From NCBI GenBank assembly GCA_002412965.1, contig DHWB01000004.1:124001-188000 (forward strand): a DNA stretch of 64,000 nt. Reading direction: 5' to 3'. This DNA comes from Desulfomicrobium sp. UBA5193 (lineage in GTDB: Bacteria; Desulfobacterota; Desulfovibrionia; Desulfovibrionales; Desulfomicrobiaceae). The position numbers were made by a program, and so were the translations under genes. Positions 34,252 through 42,639 of this stretch are shown here, one piece after another. Below the pieces are notes generated by a model. That model did not search any database, was not told the origin of the DNA, and was given only the letters and a program-made list of their open reading frames with translations. The first letter of the stretch is position 1, and the number at the start of each line of letters is the position of its first letter.

Positions 34252-35202
34252 ATGCAGGAGCCCTTTCGTTTCGGAGTTGATTATGAAAATGACAGTTGGA
34301 ATGTAGTGTTCGTGCTCAAGGATGTCATGGTGCTGGTAAGACCGTATCAGTACGTGAAGAATCTTCTTATTTTTTTTCCCTTATTTTTTTCTCTCAAGAT
34401 GTTCCAGCCAGAATTGTTCATAAGAGCGTGCATTGCGTTTTGTTCGTTTTGCTTGGTGGCCAGCTCCGTGTACATCCTGAACGATTGGATGGACCGCTTC
34501 GCAGACGCCGGACATCCGGAAAAATGCTTCCGACCTATTGCTTCCGGCCGGATCAAATCAACGCTGGCGTTCTTTGTTTTTTTGCTCTTTCTTATGCTCG
34601 GACTGATGACAGCCCTGCAGATTTCACCGCCCGTATTCGCCCTCATGATCGGCTATTTTGTGCTCAACGTCGCCTATTCCTTCAAACTGAAGCATCTGCC
34701 CATCATAGATATTTTTCTTATATCCGTGTTTTTTGTGATTCGTCTTTTTGTCGGGGCTGGAGCCACCGGAGTGGTCTTGTCCACGTGGATCATGCTCATG
34801 ACCTTTCTTTTGGCCTTGTTTTTGTCACTGGCCAAGCGACGGGACGATGTCCTCGTGTATGTCAAAACAAATCATAAGGTGCGCAAAGTCGTTGATGGAT
34901 ACAGCTTGAGATTTCTTGAAACGTCAATGTTTGTCTCCGCGTCCATTGTTGTCGTGACGTATGTTTTGTGGTCCGTGTCTCCGGAAGTCACCATCAAGTA
35001 TTCGAATTCCAATGTGTATCTGACATCTGTTTTTGTTGTGATAGGAGTTCTGCGTTATCTGCGAATTTCATTTGTGGAGGAGAGCGGCGGTTGTCCAACC
35101 AGTGTATTATTGAGGGATATTTTTTTGCAATTAACTCTATTAGGTTGGATTGGGAGTTTTGTCTGGCTATTATATTTAAGAAATATAAAAATAGTTTTTT
35201 AA
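34252..35202 (+). CDS. UbiA-family polyprenyl-phosphate phosphoribosyltransferase (DPPR synthase-like)
   Basis: 316 residues, eight to nine membrane helices. It has LVRPYQYVKNLLIFFPLFFS at the start of helix 1 and the UbiA metal/diphosphate motif NDWMDRFADAGHPEKCFRPI (~residues 76-95). A second acidic region follows (AKRRDDVLVY). This is the pattern of actinobacterial Rv3806c, which joins PRPP to decaprenyl phosphate. Placement seven bases before a membrane protein and upstream of dprE1-dprE2 supports that role. The start is uncertain: no SD at 34252, while the ATG at 34327 has AAGGA. Confidence 0.82.
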   Translation: MQEPFRFGVDYENDSWNVVFVLKDVMVLVRPYQYVKNLLIFFPLFFSLKMFQPELFIRACIAFCSFCLVASSVYILNDWMDRFADAGHPEKCFRPIASGRIKSTLAFFVFLLFLMLGLMTALQISPPVFALMIGYFVLNVAYSFKLKHLPIIDIFLISVFFVIRLFVGAGATGVVLSTWIMLMTFLLALFLSLAKRRDDVLVYVKTNHKVRKVVDGYSLRFLETSMFVSASIVVVTYVLWSVSPEVTIKYSNSNVYLTSVFVVIGVLRYLRISFVEESGGCPTSVLLRDIFLQLTLLGWIGSFVWLLYLRNIKIVF

Positions 35203-35208
35203 TTCCAA

Positions 35209-36360
35209 ATGAAAAAACTTTATAATTTTCTTAATATATATGAAATATTTTTTATATTTTTATTATTTATTTCTGTATTTATTCGTGTGATAATATCTTA
35301 TCATAAAGTAAGTGGCTGGAAGTATACGCATTGGATTTTTAATTATGAAGAAGAGTTTGTGAAGCGAGGCCTGATCGGAGAGTTTTTGAGGCTGTTTAAT
35401 ATCAGTGTTACATATGAATATGTACAAATATTTTCAGTGATACTTATTTTGTTTGTAGTATGTTCTTTGCTTTTTGTTTTTGTGTTGCCGTTAAAGAAGT
35501 ATCCTGGCAACATAGGGATGTATCTATTTTTCTTTTGTGCCGTTGCAAATCCTGCAACATTGCAGCATTTTGTTTTTGATGCGGGGAGATTTGACGGTTT
35601 TTGTCTGTTATTAGCGTTGATGTCGTTATTATCTGTCGAATTATTTTCTCAATATAGATCTCTTTTTTTGATTTTTATTTTGTCTATTATTTCAATATTA
35701 ATTCATGAGGCTTCTTTTTTTATTTTCATTCCTCTAGTGTTTTCATATTTCGCGTATAAAAATAATAAAAAATTAAATTTATATACAGTATTTATTTCTA
35801 TTTTCGCTCTATTTTTGGTAACTTATGCGATTTCAGTGTTAGGATTGGCGCAACTTTATGATATTGATCATTACTATGAAATTTTAACTATGAAGTATGG
35901 AAGTCATATTAATAAAAATTCACTATCTGTACTTTATAATGGTTCGTTGGATTTCAATATAAAAATGACGATGGAAAAGGTGTTGAATATGAACAAGTTT
36001 ATTCATCACTTAGCCATGCTTCTTGTTTTTTCACCGCTCATTTTTCTGTTTTATTCTTCATTAAGATGCTATTTAAAGAAATCTAGTTATTTCAAAATAT
36101 TATTTATAGGTTCATCTTTAAGTCCCTTATTCCTTTACCCTCTCGGTTTTGATCACTTTCGCTGGTGGTCATTGGCGATCACAAATTTAACCATATCCGT
36201 ATGTATTCTCACTTTAGATGATGAAGCATTGTTGAATTTCATATCTGAAACTTTTTATAAATATAGAAATATTTCTCTACTTTTTATTATTATATCATTG
36301 ATTGTTGGTCCGCTGTGTGTGATGTCAAGTTTTAAGTTTGTAGATTTTGTATTGCTGTAG
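35209..36360 (+). CDS. AT-rich polytopic membrane protein, candidate GT-C glycosyltransferase
   Basis: 383 residues with roughly ten membrane segments. The first external loop carries NYEEEFVKRGLIGEFLRLF, an acidic-plus-Arg-Gly pattern seen in unannotated GT-C-like membrane proteins, where loop-1 acidic residues are catalytic. Later loops contain DAGRFDGF, IHEASFFIF and FDHFRWWSLAI. Its DNA is far richer in A/T than its neighbours, with many TTT, ATT and AAA codons. Located between the DPPR synthase and DprE1, it is a plausible polyprenyl-phospho-arabinose user or flippase; this is inference only. Confidence 0.6.
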   Translation: MKKLYNFLNIYEIFFIFLLFISVFIRVIISYHKVSGWKYTHWIFNYEEEFVKRGLIGEFLRLFNISVTYEYVQIFSVILILFVVCSLLFVFVLPLKKYPGNIGMYLFFFCAVANPATLQHFVFDAGRFDGFCLLLALMSLLSVELFSQYRSLFLIFILSIISILIHEASFFIFIPLVFSYFAYKNNKKLNLYTVFISIFALFLVTYAISVLGLAQLYDIDHYYEILTMKYGSHINKNSLSVLYNGSLDFNIKMTMEKVLNMNKFIHHLAMLLVFSPLIFLFYSSLRCYLKKSSYFKILFIGSSLSPLFLYPLGFDHFRWWSLAITNLTISVCILTLDDEALLNFISETFYKYRNISLLFIIISLIVGPLCVMSSFKFVDFVLL

Positions 36361-36423
36361 TAACTCACGTGTTTGTCATTTTATTGAAGCGATTTTTCTG
36401 TATTTATCATTTAGGGCAGCGCA

Positions 36424-37716
36424 ATGAAACTTTCAGCTTGGGGGCGTTTTCCCGTCATTGAGGCGCGGCCTCTCCATTATTCAGGTGCACAGGAGCTCAT
36501 CCAAAAAATTTACGGGTCTACTTCCCTGATCCCTTTCGGCAATGGTCGAAGTTACGGTGACAGCGCACTGGCAGCCACATATATTCCAATGCGCACGCGC
36601 GCGAGAATGCTTGCCTTTGACGAACAAGCCGGTTTGCTCACCTGCGAAGCCGGGGTGCTTTTGTCGGAGGTCATAACCGCCTTCGTGCCCAAGGGATGGT
36701 TTCTACGCATCACCCCCGGAACCAAGCTCATCACCGTCGGCGGGGCTATCGCCAGCGACGTGCATGGTAAGAATCATCATGTCGCAGGATGCTTCAGCGA
36801 GTGTGTGCACTCGATGAGTGTCCTGCTGCCGAGCGGTGAAATCCAGTCTTGCGCCAAAGGTGACGAACTCTTCCATGCCACCTGCGGAGGCATGGGTCTT
36901 ACCGGCGTGATCTTGGACGCACGGATAGCGCTATGCAAGGTCTCTTCCAAGAATATCGAGCAGCGCACGATCAAAACGCGTTCGTTACGAGAAACTTTCG
37001 AAGCTTTTGAGCAGTATGCCGCACTGCCATACTCGGTTGCCTGGATTGATTGCATGGCCAAGGGCGATAAAATTGGCAAAGGGCTGTTGAAAGTGGGTGA
37101 TTTTGCAACTGACAATGACCTGAGATACACGGTTAAAAACAGCATTTCAGTTTGCTGTGATTTTCCGTCATGGGCGCTGAACAAGAACAGCATCAGCGCC
37201 TTCAACCGGCTCTATTATCATCAAGCACCCGCAGGAGAATCCAGGCACCGAATCAGCCTGGATGATTTTTTTTATCCATTGGACTGCATCAACAATTGGA
37301 ACCGTCTGTATGGCAAGGCCGGTTTTACCCAGTACCAGTTTGTTCTCCCCAAGGACGAAAGCTTTGCAGGGCTGAACGAGATCCTCAAGGTCATTTCCCG
37401 GAGCGGCAAGGGTTCGTTTTTGGCCGTGCTCAAGCTCTTTGGGATGGCCAATGGGAACTACCTCTCCTTTCCCATGGAGGGCTATTCCCTGGCCCTGGAT
37501 TTCAAGATTGAAAAAGGGATTTTTATGTTGCTTGATGCCCTTGATCGGCAAGTGCTTCGTTACGGTGGCCGGATTTACTTGGCCAAAGATGTGCGTGTCG
37601 GAAGGGAAACCTTTGAACAAGGCTATCCGCACATTGAAAAATTTCGTGCTTTTCGGGAAAAATACGGGATGAACGCAAAATTCAACTCTCTGCAATCAGA
37701 CCGGCTGGGCTTATGA
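36424..37716 (+). CDS. dprE1: DprE1-type decaprenylphosphoryl-ribose 2'-oxidase
   Basis: 430 residues, the same family length as mycobacterial DprE1. The FAD-binding region is IPFGNGRSYGDSALA, then GGAIASDVHGKNHHVAG with the flavin-proximal His. Substrate-domain landmarks are FTQYQFVLPKDE, FLAVLKLFGMANGNYLSFPM and GGRIYLAKDVR with the catalytic-type Lys388. The residue aligned to M. tuberculosis Cys387 is Ala357 (GYSLALDF); the 31-residue spacing to the Lys is the same as Cys387-Lys418. With DprE2 it epimerises the ribose of polyprenyl-phosphoryl-ribose to arabinose. The stop overlaps the next start (ATGA). Confidence 0.9.
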   Translation: MKLSAWGRFPVIEARPLHYSGAQELIQKIYGSTSLIPFGNGRSYGDSALAATYIPMRTRARMLAFDEQAGLLTCEAGVLLSEVITAFVPKGWFLRITPGTKLITVGGAIASDVHGKNHHVAGCFSECVHSMSVLLPSGEIQSCAKGDELFHATCGGMGLTGVILDARIALCKVSSKNIEQRTIKTRSLRETFEAFEQYAALPYSVAWIDCMAKGDKIGKGLLKVGDFATDNDLRYTVKNSISVCCDFPSWALNKNSISAFNRLYYHQAPAGESRHRISLDDFFYPLDCINNWNRLYGKAGFTQYQFVLPKDESFAGLNEILKVISRSGKGSFLAVLKLFGMANGNYLSFPMEGYSLALDFKIEKGIFMLLDALDRQVLRYGGRIYLAKDVRVGRETFEQGYPHIEKFRAFREKYGMNAKFNSLQSDRLGL

Positions 37717-38450
37717 CAAAGGAATGGATACTCGTTCTTGGCGCCAACAGCGATATCGCGGTGGCCACGGCCCGTCGCTTGGCGCTGGACGGATGCAACG
37801 CATACTTGGCTTCCCGGAATGTCTGTGAACTGGAAAAGGAAGCGGCTCATCTGAACGTGAGGTACGGGGTCGAAGCGCGAGCCGTTTTTTTCGACGCCCT
37901 GGATTTTGATTCTCATGCCGTTTTTTATGCGGAGTTGAGCCCCAAACCCGTTGGGGTGATCGTAGCTTTTGGCATGCTCGGCGATCAACTGGCAGCGCAA
38001 CGGGACTTCACCGTGGCCAGGGCGATCATGGATACGAACTATTGCGGCGCGGTGAGCATACTCGAAGTGGCGGCAGCGGATTTCGAGCGCCGGAGAAGTG
38101 GATTCATTGTTGGAATTTCCTCGGTGGCCGGGGATCGTGGGCGAAAAGGCAACTATGTATATGGCAGCGCGAAAGCAGGCTTTTCAGCCTACTTGTCGGG
38201 TTTGCGGCAGCGACTGTCTGCGTCCGGGGTGTCGGTGTTGAACGTCAAGCCGGGGTTCGTGGCCACCAAAATGACAGCTGAGCTGGGCTTGCCTGAGAAA
38301 TTGACGGCCAGTCCTCAGGACGTGGCGGAAAAAATAGTGGCTGGCATCAAAAAGAAAAAGGACATCCTGTATGTCAAACCGGTCTGGCGTCTCATCATGT
38401 GGGTCATCATTCATCTGCCGGAGTATGTTTTCAAGCGTGTCAACTTGTAG
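37713..38450 (+). CDS. dprE2: DprE2-type short-chain reductase
   Basis: 245 residues. Cofactor loop LVLGANSDIAVATARRLA, catalytic Ser in VGISSVAGDRGRKGN, and YxxxK in YVYGSAKAGFSAYL. The sequence follows the DprE2 pattern (GANSDIA, RGR after the SSVAG, VKPGFVATKMT), and the C-terminal hydrophobic helix (WRLIMWVIIHLPEYVFK) is also present in DprE2. It reduces the 2'-keto intermediate made by DprE1. It starts within the dprE1 stop. Confidence 0.88.
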   Translation: MTKEWILVLGANSDIAVATARRLALDGCNAYLASRNVCELEKEAAHLNVRYGVEARAVFFDALDFDSHAVFYAELSPKPVGVIVAFGMLGDQLAAQRDFTVARAIMDTNYCGAVSILEVAAADFERRRSGFIVGISSVAGDRGRKGNYVYGSAKAGFSAYLSGLRQRLSASGVSVLNVKPGFVATKMTAELGLPEKLTASPQDVAEKIVAGIKKKKDILYVKPVWRLIMWVIIHLPEYVFKRVNL

Positions 38451-38503
38451 TCCGACGGATAGCCCTTGCCTGTTTTTGGCGGGTACGGAGCCAAAGGGGC
38501 ATT

Positions 38504-38524
38504 GGCCGGCGTGTTTCGCCGGCC
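38504..38524. terminator. Hairpin between convergent genes
   Basis: GGCCGGCG, TGTTT loop, CGCCGGCC: a perfect 8-bp stem between dprE2 and the convergent small hypothetical gene. Further complementarity outside the stem suits bidirectional termination; the minus-strand T-run is weak. Confidence 0.55.
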
Positions 38525-38542
38525 GCGCCATTACAAAAGAAC

Positions 38543-38830
38543 CTACTGCATCTGATCCAATCCGGTCACCGGCACGGTCAGGTCGTTGGTCAGCACCCAT
38601 ACGGCCAGCAGGTGGCGCAGGGTCAGATCGGCCTGGGCCATGGCTTCCTTGTCCGCGTCTTGGGCGGCCATCTCCTGGAGGGCGAGCATGTACTCGCGGG
38701 CCAAGGTGAAGTCGGCGCAGATCTCGCGCACGAAATCCTCGAAGAGGTCGGGTTCTTCGTGGTAGAGTTGGTCGAGGACGCTGATGGTCCGGGTCAGGGC
38801 ATACAGAGTGACGTCGGCGAGTTGTGGCAT
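38543..38830 (-). CDS. Small helical hypothetical protein
   Basis: 95 residues, entirely helical in character (ADVTLYALTRTISVLDQLYHEEPDLFEDFV, DADKEAMAQADLTLRHLLAVWVLT). GGAGA is correctly spaced before the ATG. No family is recognised. It is the last gene of the minus-strand chain after cheZ, which suggests a chemotaxis or motility accessory role without proving it. Confidence 0.65.
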   Translation of the reverse strand: MPQLADVTLYALTRTISVLDQLYHEEPDLFEDFVREICADFTLAREYMLALQEMAAQDADKEAMAQADLTLRHLLAVWVLTNDLTVPVTGLDQMQ

Positions 38831-38903
38831 CTTTGGTCTCCATGAAAAGAGCCGGTTGCGGAGCGAATCCGGAACCGGCTTGTGCGTAATGGGTGAAAGG
38901 GGC

Positions 38904-39632
38904 TTACAAACCGAGCTGGCTCAAAAGGTCGTCCACATCGGTCTGGGAGTTGTCGGCCTGGGGGCCCTTGAGTTCCGTGGCCCTGGCCTTGGAAGTCTGG
39001 CGGATTTCCTCGAAGGACTGCTCGGGGTTCTGTTCCATGGCCTTCATGGACAGGCCCGTGGCCATGTAAAGCTCGAAGACGACCTTTTCGATCTGCTGCA
39101 GGGCGCTCACGATGCGCTTGATGCGCTGTCCGGTCAGATCCTGAAAGCTTAACGTGGTCATGATCTCCATCAGGTCCGCGCCCAGCGCTTCGGAACCGGC
39201 GCGCAGCTCCGCGATTTCCGGCCTTGTGGTCCCGGCGTCTAGCGAGTCGAGCAGGGACATGGTCCGGTCGTTCAGGTCCAGATGCTTTTCGACCAGACCC
39301 ATGATGCTTTCCGTGGCAGTCTCCGTGGTCTGCAGAATCGCTCCAAGCTGGCTCGAAGCCTCGGAGAACATCTCGTCGGCTGCTGGGGCCGGGCCCGCTG
39401 TCGGCTCGGCGGAGCCGCAAACCGTGGCTGCGCTGATCTCCTTGTAGATGGACTTGAGCCCTTCCTGCAGATCCGTGCTGATGGCGCGATAAAATTCGCC
39501 TTCGGTCAGAGCCATGGTCAAGGCGCGGTTAATCTCTTCCGTGAGCGCCGTCGAGATGACTTCGCGGATGGTGCTTTCAGCCTTGGTCGTGATTCTGTTT
39601 AATAGTTCCTGGCTCAAGTGTTCTTTGTGCAT
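38904..39632 (-). CDS. cheZ: CheZ-family chemotaxis phosphatase
   Basis: 242 residues. CheZ hallmarks: a long helical hairpin with the catalytic region MEIMTTLSFQDLTGQRIKRIV (the Gln of SFQDLTGQ is the CheY-P hydrolysis residue) and a C-terminal CheY-binding peptide DVDDLLSQLGL after a flexible linker. An N-terminal helical segment (~1-75) is longer than in enterics. It is followed by the small gene at 38543 and preceded by a PilZ gene 16 bases upstream, so c-di-GMP sensing and chemotaxis output share an operon. Confidence 0.9.
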   Translation of the reverse strand: MHKEHLSQELLNRITTKAESTIREVISTALTEEINRALTMALTEGEFYRAISTDLQEGLKSIYKEISAATVCGSAEPTAGPAPAADEMFSEASSQLGAILQTTETATESIMGLVEKHLDLNDRTMSLLDSLDAGTTRPEIAELRAGSEALGADLMEIMTTLSFQDLTGQRIKRIVSALQQIEKVVFELYMATGLSMKAMEQNPEQSFEEIRQTSKARATELKGPQADNSQTDVDDLLSQLGL

Positions 39633-39648
39633 GCCTGTTTTTCCACGG

Positions 39649-40182
39649 TTATGATGTGGGGGCGAGGTGTCGTTCCCGCAGCTGTTCGCGTTGCTGGGCC
39701 ACGACGAACTGAATGATCTTTTCGCGCTCCGAGTCCCGCATCTCCCTGAATTCCAGGGCCCAGACAGTCTCCCCGCGCAGTTCGTCCGCGCGCAGGATGA
39801 CTCCGGTCGCTCCGGCCAGGGTTTGGGGCTGGCTGCCCAGGGCGATCACGATCTCCACGGCCTGCCCCGGTTCAAATTCCCTGGCGGCGCTGAACCGAAG
39901 CCCTGCGCCGCTGATGTCGTGGATGAGCACGGTCACGGGAAAGTCTTCCTGCAGGGACTGCCGGTTGAGCAGCGACAGGATGGCGCTTAGCTTTTCGTTC
40001 ATGCTGCGCAGGTACTGGAACAGTCCGTCGGGCAGGCTCGACTGCGCGGCCTCGGAAAGCTGGGGGGCTGCGCTCGCCTGGGCGCAGCTGAAGAGGGAAG
40101 TGAACCGGCCCGTGGGCAGGATCCGCAAATATCCCTTCAGGGCCGTGTCGATTCGGGCAAAACTGCGCTCTGGAACGCTCAT
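39649..40182 (-). CDS. PilZ-domain protein
   Basis: 177 residues from the ATG at 40182 (AAGGAGGAGT upstream). An N-terminal helical region (SMNEKLSAILSLLNRQSL) precedes a PilZ-like barrel (VTVLIHDISGAGLRFSA, WALEFREMRDSEREKIIQFV). The DxSxxG motif is present as DISGAG. The upstream RxxxR loop is not clear, so c-di-GMP affinity is uncertain. The arrangement resembles DgrA/cyclic-di-GMP adaptor proteins. It lies between the NIL-ferredoxin and cheZ. Confidence 0.78.
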   Translation of the reverse strand: MSVPERSFARIDTALKGYLRILPTGRFTSLFSCAQASAAPQLSEAAQSSLPDGLFQYLRSMNEKLSAILSLLNRQSLQEDFPVTVLIHDISGAGLRFSAAREFEPGQAVEIVIALGSQPQTLAGATGVILRADELRGETVWALEFREMRDSEREKIIQFVVAQQREQLRERHLAPTS

Positions 40183-40192
40183 GACTCCTCCT

Positions 40193-40627
40193 TTACCACG
40201 CAGTCGGGTCAACCTCCATGATCATGGCCCGCACCGGGCAGACTGTGACGCACATGTTGCACGCGGTGCATTTGTCCTGATCGAAATCGACCAGCCGGGT
40301 TTCCAGGTTCAGGTGCAGGGCCTTGGATGGGCACAGCGCCGTGCACAGGCCGCAGTGCATGCAGGAGTCCTCGTTGCGGGAGATCTCATGGGCCACGGGA
40401 GTGACCTTGATGCCCTGCTCCTGCAGGTAGGTGACGCCTTGATGGTAGTGCTCCCGGGTGCCCGAGAGCTCCAGGATCATGTGGCCTTCGCGGCGTGGAT
40501 TGATGATCGCCTGCAGGATGTTGAAGGTCAGGTCAAAGTGCTTGGCCAGATTGTACATCATGGGCTGTCCCGAAGATTCGGGCGGGAAGCGCAGACTGAC
40601 GATGCGACTGTATTCGTGAGTGGACAT
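40193..40627 (-). CDS. NIL-domain ferredoxin
   Basis: 144 residues. Residues 1-80 form a NIL domain (IVSLRFPPESSGQPMMYNLA, NILQAIINPRREGHMILEL). Residues ~85-140 carry two [4Fe-4S] sites: CMHCGLCTALCPS and CTACNMCVTVCPV. This fusion is typical of sulfate reducers and methanogens, where homologues assist an aspartate-semialdehyde sulfurtransferase (DUF39 protein) in making homocysteine. No DUF39 gene is in this window. It sits 10 bases upstream of the PilZ gene. Confidence 0.88.
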   Translation of the reverse strand: MSTHEYSRIVSLRFPPESSGQPMMYNLAKHFDLTFNILQAIINPRREGHMILELSGTREHYHQGVTYLQEQGIKVTPVAHEISRNEDSCMHCGLCTALCPSKALHLNLETRLVDFDQDKCTACNMCVTVCPVRAMIMEVDPTAW

Positions 40628-40646
40628 GGATGTTCCTGCCTGCAGG

Positions 40647-41573
40647 CTAGTTGCCGCTCTTCAGATACGCCTGGGCGCGCTTGGCCTCGGCGGAATCCGG
40701 GTATTTCTTGATCAGGTCCTCAAGCACCAGCTTGCCTGCCTGGTCCTTCTTCAGCTTGAAGAAGGAGATGCCCTGTTTCAGGAGGGCTGCCTTGTACTTG
40801 TTGGATTTGCTGTGCTCCTCGATGACCGTCTGGTAGGTCAGGACGGCATTGGCATAGTCCTGCAGCTGGAAAAAGCATTCTCCCTGCCAGAAGACGGCAT
40901 TGGGCACGAGCGGATCCTTGGGGAAGCCTTTGACGAACTCGGCCCACATGGTCTGGGCCTGCTTGTACTTCATGGCGTAGAAGTTTTCGAGGGCCTTCTG
41001 GTACATGTCCTGTCCCGAACCCTCGCCCTGGGGCTGTTCTTCGGTCGGGGTCTGTGGCTTCACCTGGGCAGGCGGCTGGGGCGTCGCCGGCGTGGCGGGC
41101 GCCATGGGTGAGGGAGCGGAGACGACCGGGCCGGGACCGGGTGTGGCTTGCGGCTCGCCCTGCGGCATCTCTTCGAAGACAATGCCCAGCTGGGAGGCCA
41201 TGAACAGGTTCTTGCGCTCCAGTTCGCGGACCTGTGCGCTCAGCGTGTCAACGGTGATGACACCGCCAGCGGCGGACTGCTGCATGTCCATGGTCCGGCG
41301 CATGTCGTCCACCTGTCCGTTCAGCGCCGCGATCTGGCTGCGCATGGAGTTGACTTCCGCCCAGCTGTTGGCCTGGGCCGGCTGGCTCCGGGCCTGATCG
41401 GCTTCCATCTGGGTCAGGCGTTCCTGCAATTTAATGCGTTCCTGTTCCTGAGTGTAGACCTGGCTGCGCAGACGGTCGAAATCCGAGGTGGTGACACAGG
41501 CCGGAATGGTGCCCAGCAAAGCCGCCAGGGCACCGGCGATCAGAATTTTTTTGCCGTAAGGAAAAGAATGCAT
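40647..41573 (-). CDS. CpoB/YbgF-like TPR lipoprotein
   Basis: 308 residues from the ATG at 41573 (GAGG upstream). The signal sequence ends in a lipobox LLGTIPAC. A coiled coil (DRLRSQVYTQEQERIKLQERL) is followed by a Pro/Gln-rich linker (~145-205) and TPR repeats (YQKALENFYAMKYKQAQTMW, NAVFWQGECFFQLQDYANAV, YLKSGN end). This is the YbgF/CpoB domain order (coiled coil, linker, TPR). It is the second such protein in the window; the TPR part is homologous to that encoded at 28929. Confidence 0.85.
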   Translation of the reverse strand: MHSFPYGKKILIAGALAALLGTIPACVTTSDFDRLRSQVYTQEQERIKLQERLTQMEADQARSQPAQANSWAEVNSMRSQIAALNGQVDDMRRTMDMQQSAAGGVITVDTLSAQVRELERKNLFMASQLGIVFEEMPQGEPQATPGPGPVVSAPSPMAPATPATPQPPAQVKPQTPTEEQPQGEGSGQDMYQKALENFYAMKYKQAQTMWAEFVKGFPKDPLVPNAVFWQGECFFQLQDYANAVLTYQTVIEEHSKSNKYKAALLKQGISFFKLKKDQAGKLVLEDLIKKYPDSAEAKRAQAYLKSGN

Positions 41574-41645
41574 GCGAACCTCTCTCTCTGGTGCTGTGTT
41601 CATCAGCCCTGAATTTTCCCGCAAGCGGGAATGAAATCAGGAAGG

Positions 41646-41864
41646 TTAGGGTTTTTTTATGGCGCGTTTTCTGCCGAAAAGAATATAGCCCACACCGCCG
41701 ATCACCGGCAAGACGACCTGGGCCAAAATCCAGGCTGCCCGTTCCTGATGCGTCGGAAATTCGTTCTTGTACAGATGCCAGATGGACCAGAAATTGGGCA
41801 GGATGGGTAAAACGAGGAGCGGTATCACATACGGCAGCTTGTCCGGGGGAATGCTAAAGAACAT
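41646..41864 (-). CDS. PLDc_N-family small membrane protein
   Basis: 72 residues from the ATG at 41864 (AGGAGA upstream). Two membrane helices (LPYVIPLLVLPILPNFWSIW and IGGVGYILFGRKRAIKKP region) around HLYKNEFPTHQERAAW form the phospholipase-D N-terminal-like PLDc_N domain without any PLD catalytic part. The basic C-terminus suggests the cytoplasmic side. It overlaps the end of lgt by 11 bases. Confidence 0.75.
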   Translation of the reverse strand: MFFSIPPDKLPYVIPLLVLPILPNFWSIWHLYKNEFPTHQERAAWILAQVVLPVIGGVGYILFGRKRAIKKP

Positions 41865-42639
41865 GGTGTCTCCTGTGATGGATGATGAAGAACCCAAGCC
41901 CCACGGCGCCGAGTGCGATGAGCTGGGTCACGCTGATCGGTCCGAAGTCCCCGCGGTAGTCGGAGCGGAAGAGCTCAATCAGGAACCTGAACAATCCGAA
42001 AAGAATCAGAAAAATGCCCATGAGCTGGCCCGTGTGCCGGATTTTCGACTTCATCGCCAGGGTCACGGCGAAACAGGCCAGTCCGGCCAGACTGTGGTAG
42101 AGCTGGGTCGGATGCAGGGGCTGATGCAGCGGAGCCAGGGACTCGGGGTGGAAGAAGGTGATGGCCCAGGGCAGGTCGCAGACCGCGCCATAGCAGCAGC
42201 CCGCAGCCAGACAACCGATGCGGCCGATCGATTCGCCCAGGCCGATGCCGGGAGCCAGGGTGTCCATCCATAGCCAAGGGTCCTGCTTTTTGAATTTGAG
42301 AAAGGCCACCGCAAAGATCGTCGCCAGGATGGCCCCTCCGGAAAAGACGAGCCCGCCCTTCCAGAACATGCAAATTTCCTGGGGGTTGTTCCAGAAATAT
42401 GTCGGGTTGATGAGCACATAGAGCAGGCGCGCGCCCAGGATGGCTCCGAGGATGATGTAAAAACCCAGATCCGAAAGCATTTCGGGGTCAAGGCCGCGTT
42501 CCCGCGCTTCGCGCATGGACCAGCCGATGCCGAGCAAAAAGCCCGCCGCGACGAAGAGGCCGTAAGTGTGCAGCGTGAACGGGCCAAGAGTGAGGCCGAA
42601 GAGGACAACGGAAGGGATATCAAGAATTGTCGGGAACAC
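41854..42639 (-). CDS. lgt: Prolipoprotein diacylglyceryl transferase
   Basis: 261 residues from the GTG at 42639, inside the end of lspA. Seven membrane helices; Lgt signature GESIGRIGCLAAGCCYG (catalytic Arg region), HTYGLFVAAGFLLG near helix 1, and HPTQLYHS. It attaches diacylglycerol to the lipobox cysteine of preprolipoproteins, upstream of LspA in the pathway. Overlap with lspA and the downstream membrane gene gives tight coupling. Confidence 0.95.
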   Translation of the reverse strand: MFPTILDIPSVVLFGLTLGPFTLHTYGLFVAAGFLLGIGWSMREARERGLDPEMLSDLGFYIILGAILGARLLYVLINPTYFWNNPQEICMFWKGGLVFSGGAILATIFAVAFLKFKKQDPWLWMDTLAPGIGLGESIGRIGCLAAGCCYGAVCDLPWAITFFHPESLAPLHQPLHPTQLYHSLAGLACFAVTLAMKSKIRHTGQLMGIFLILFGLFRFLIELFRSDYRGDFGPISVTQLIALGAVGLGFFIIHHRRHHVL

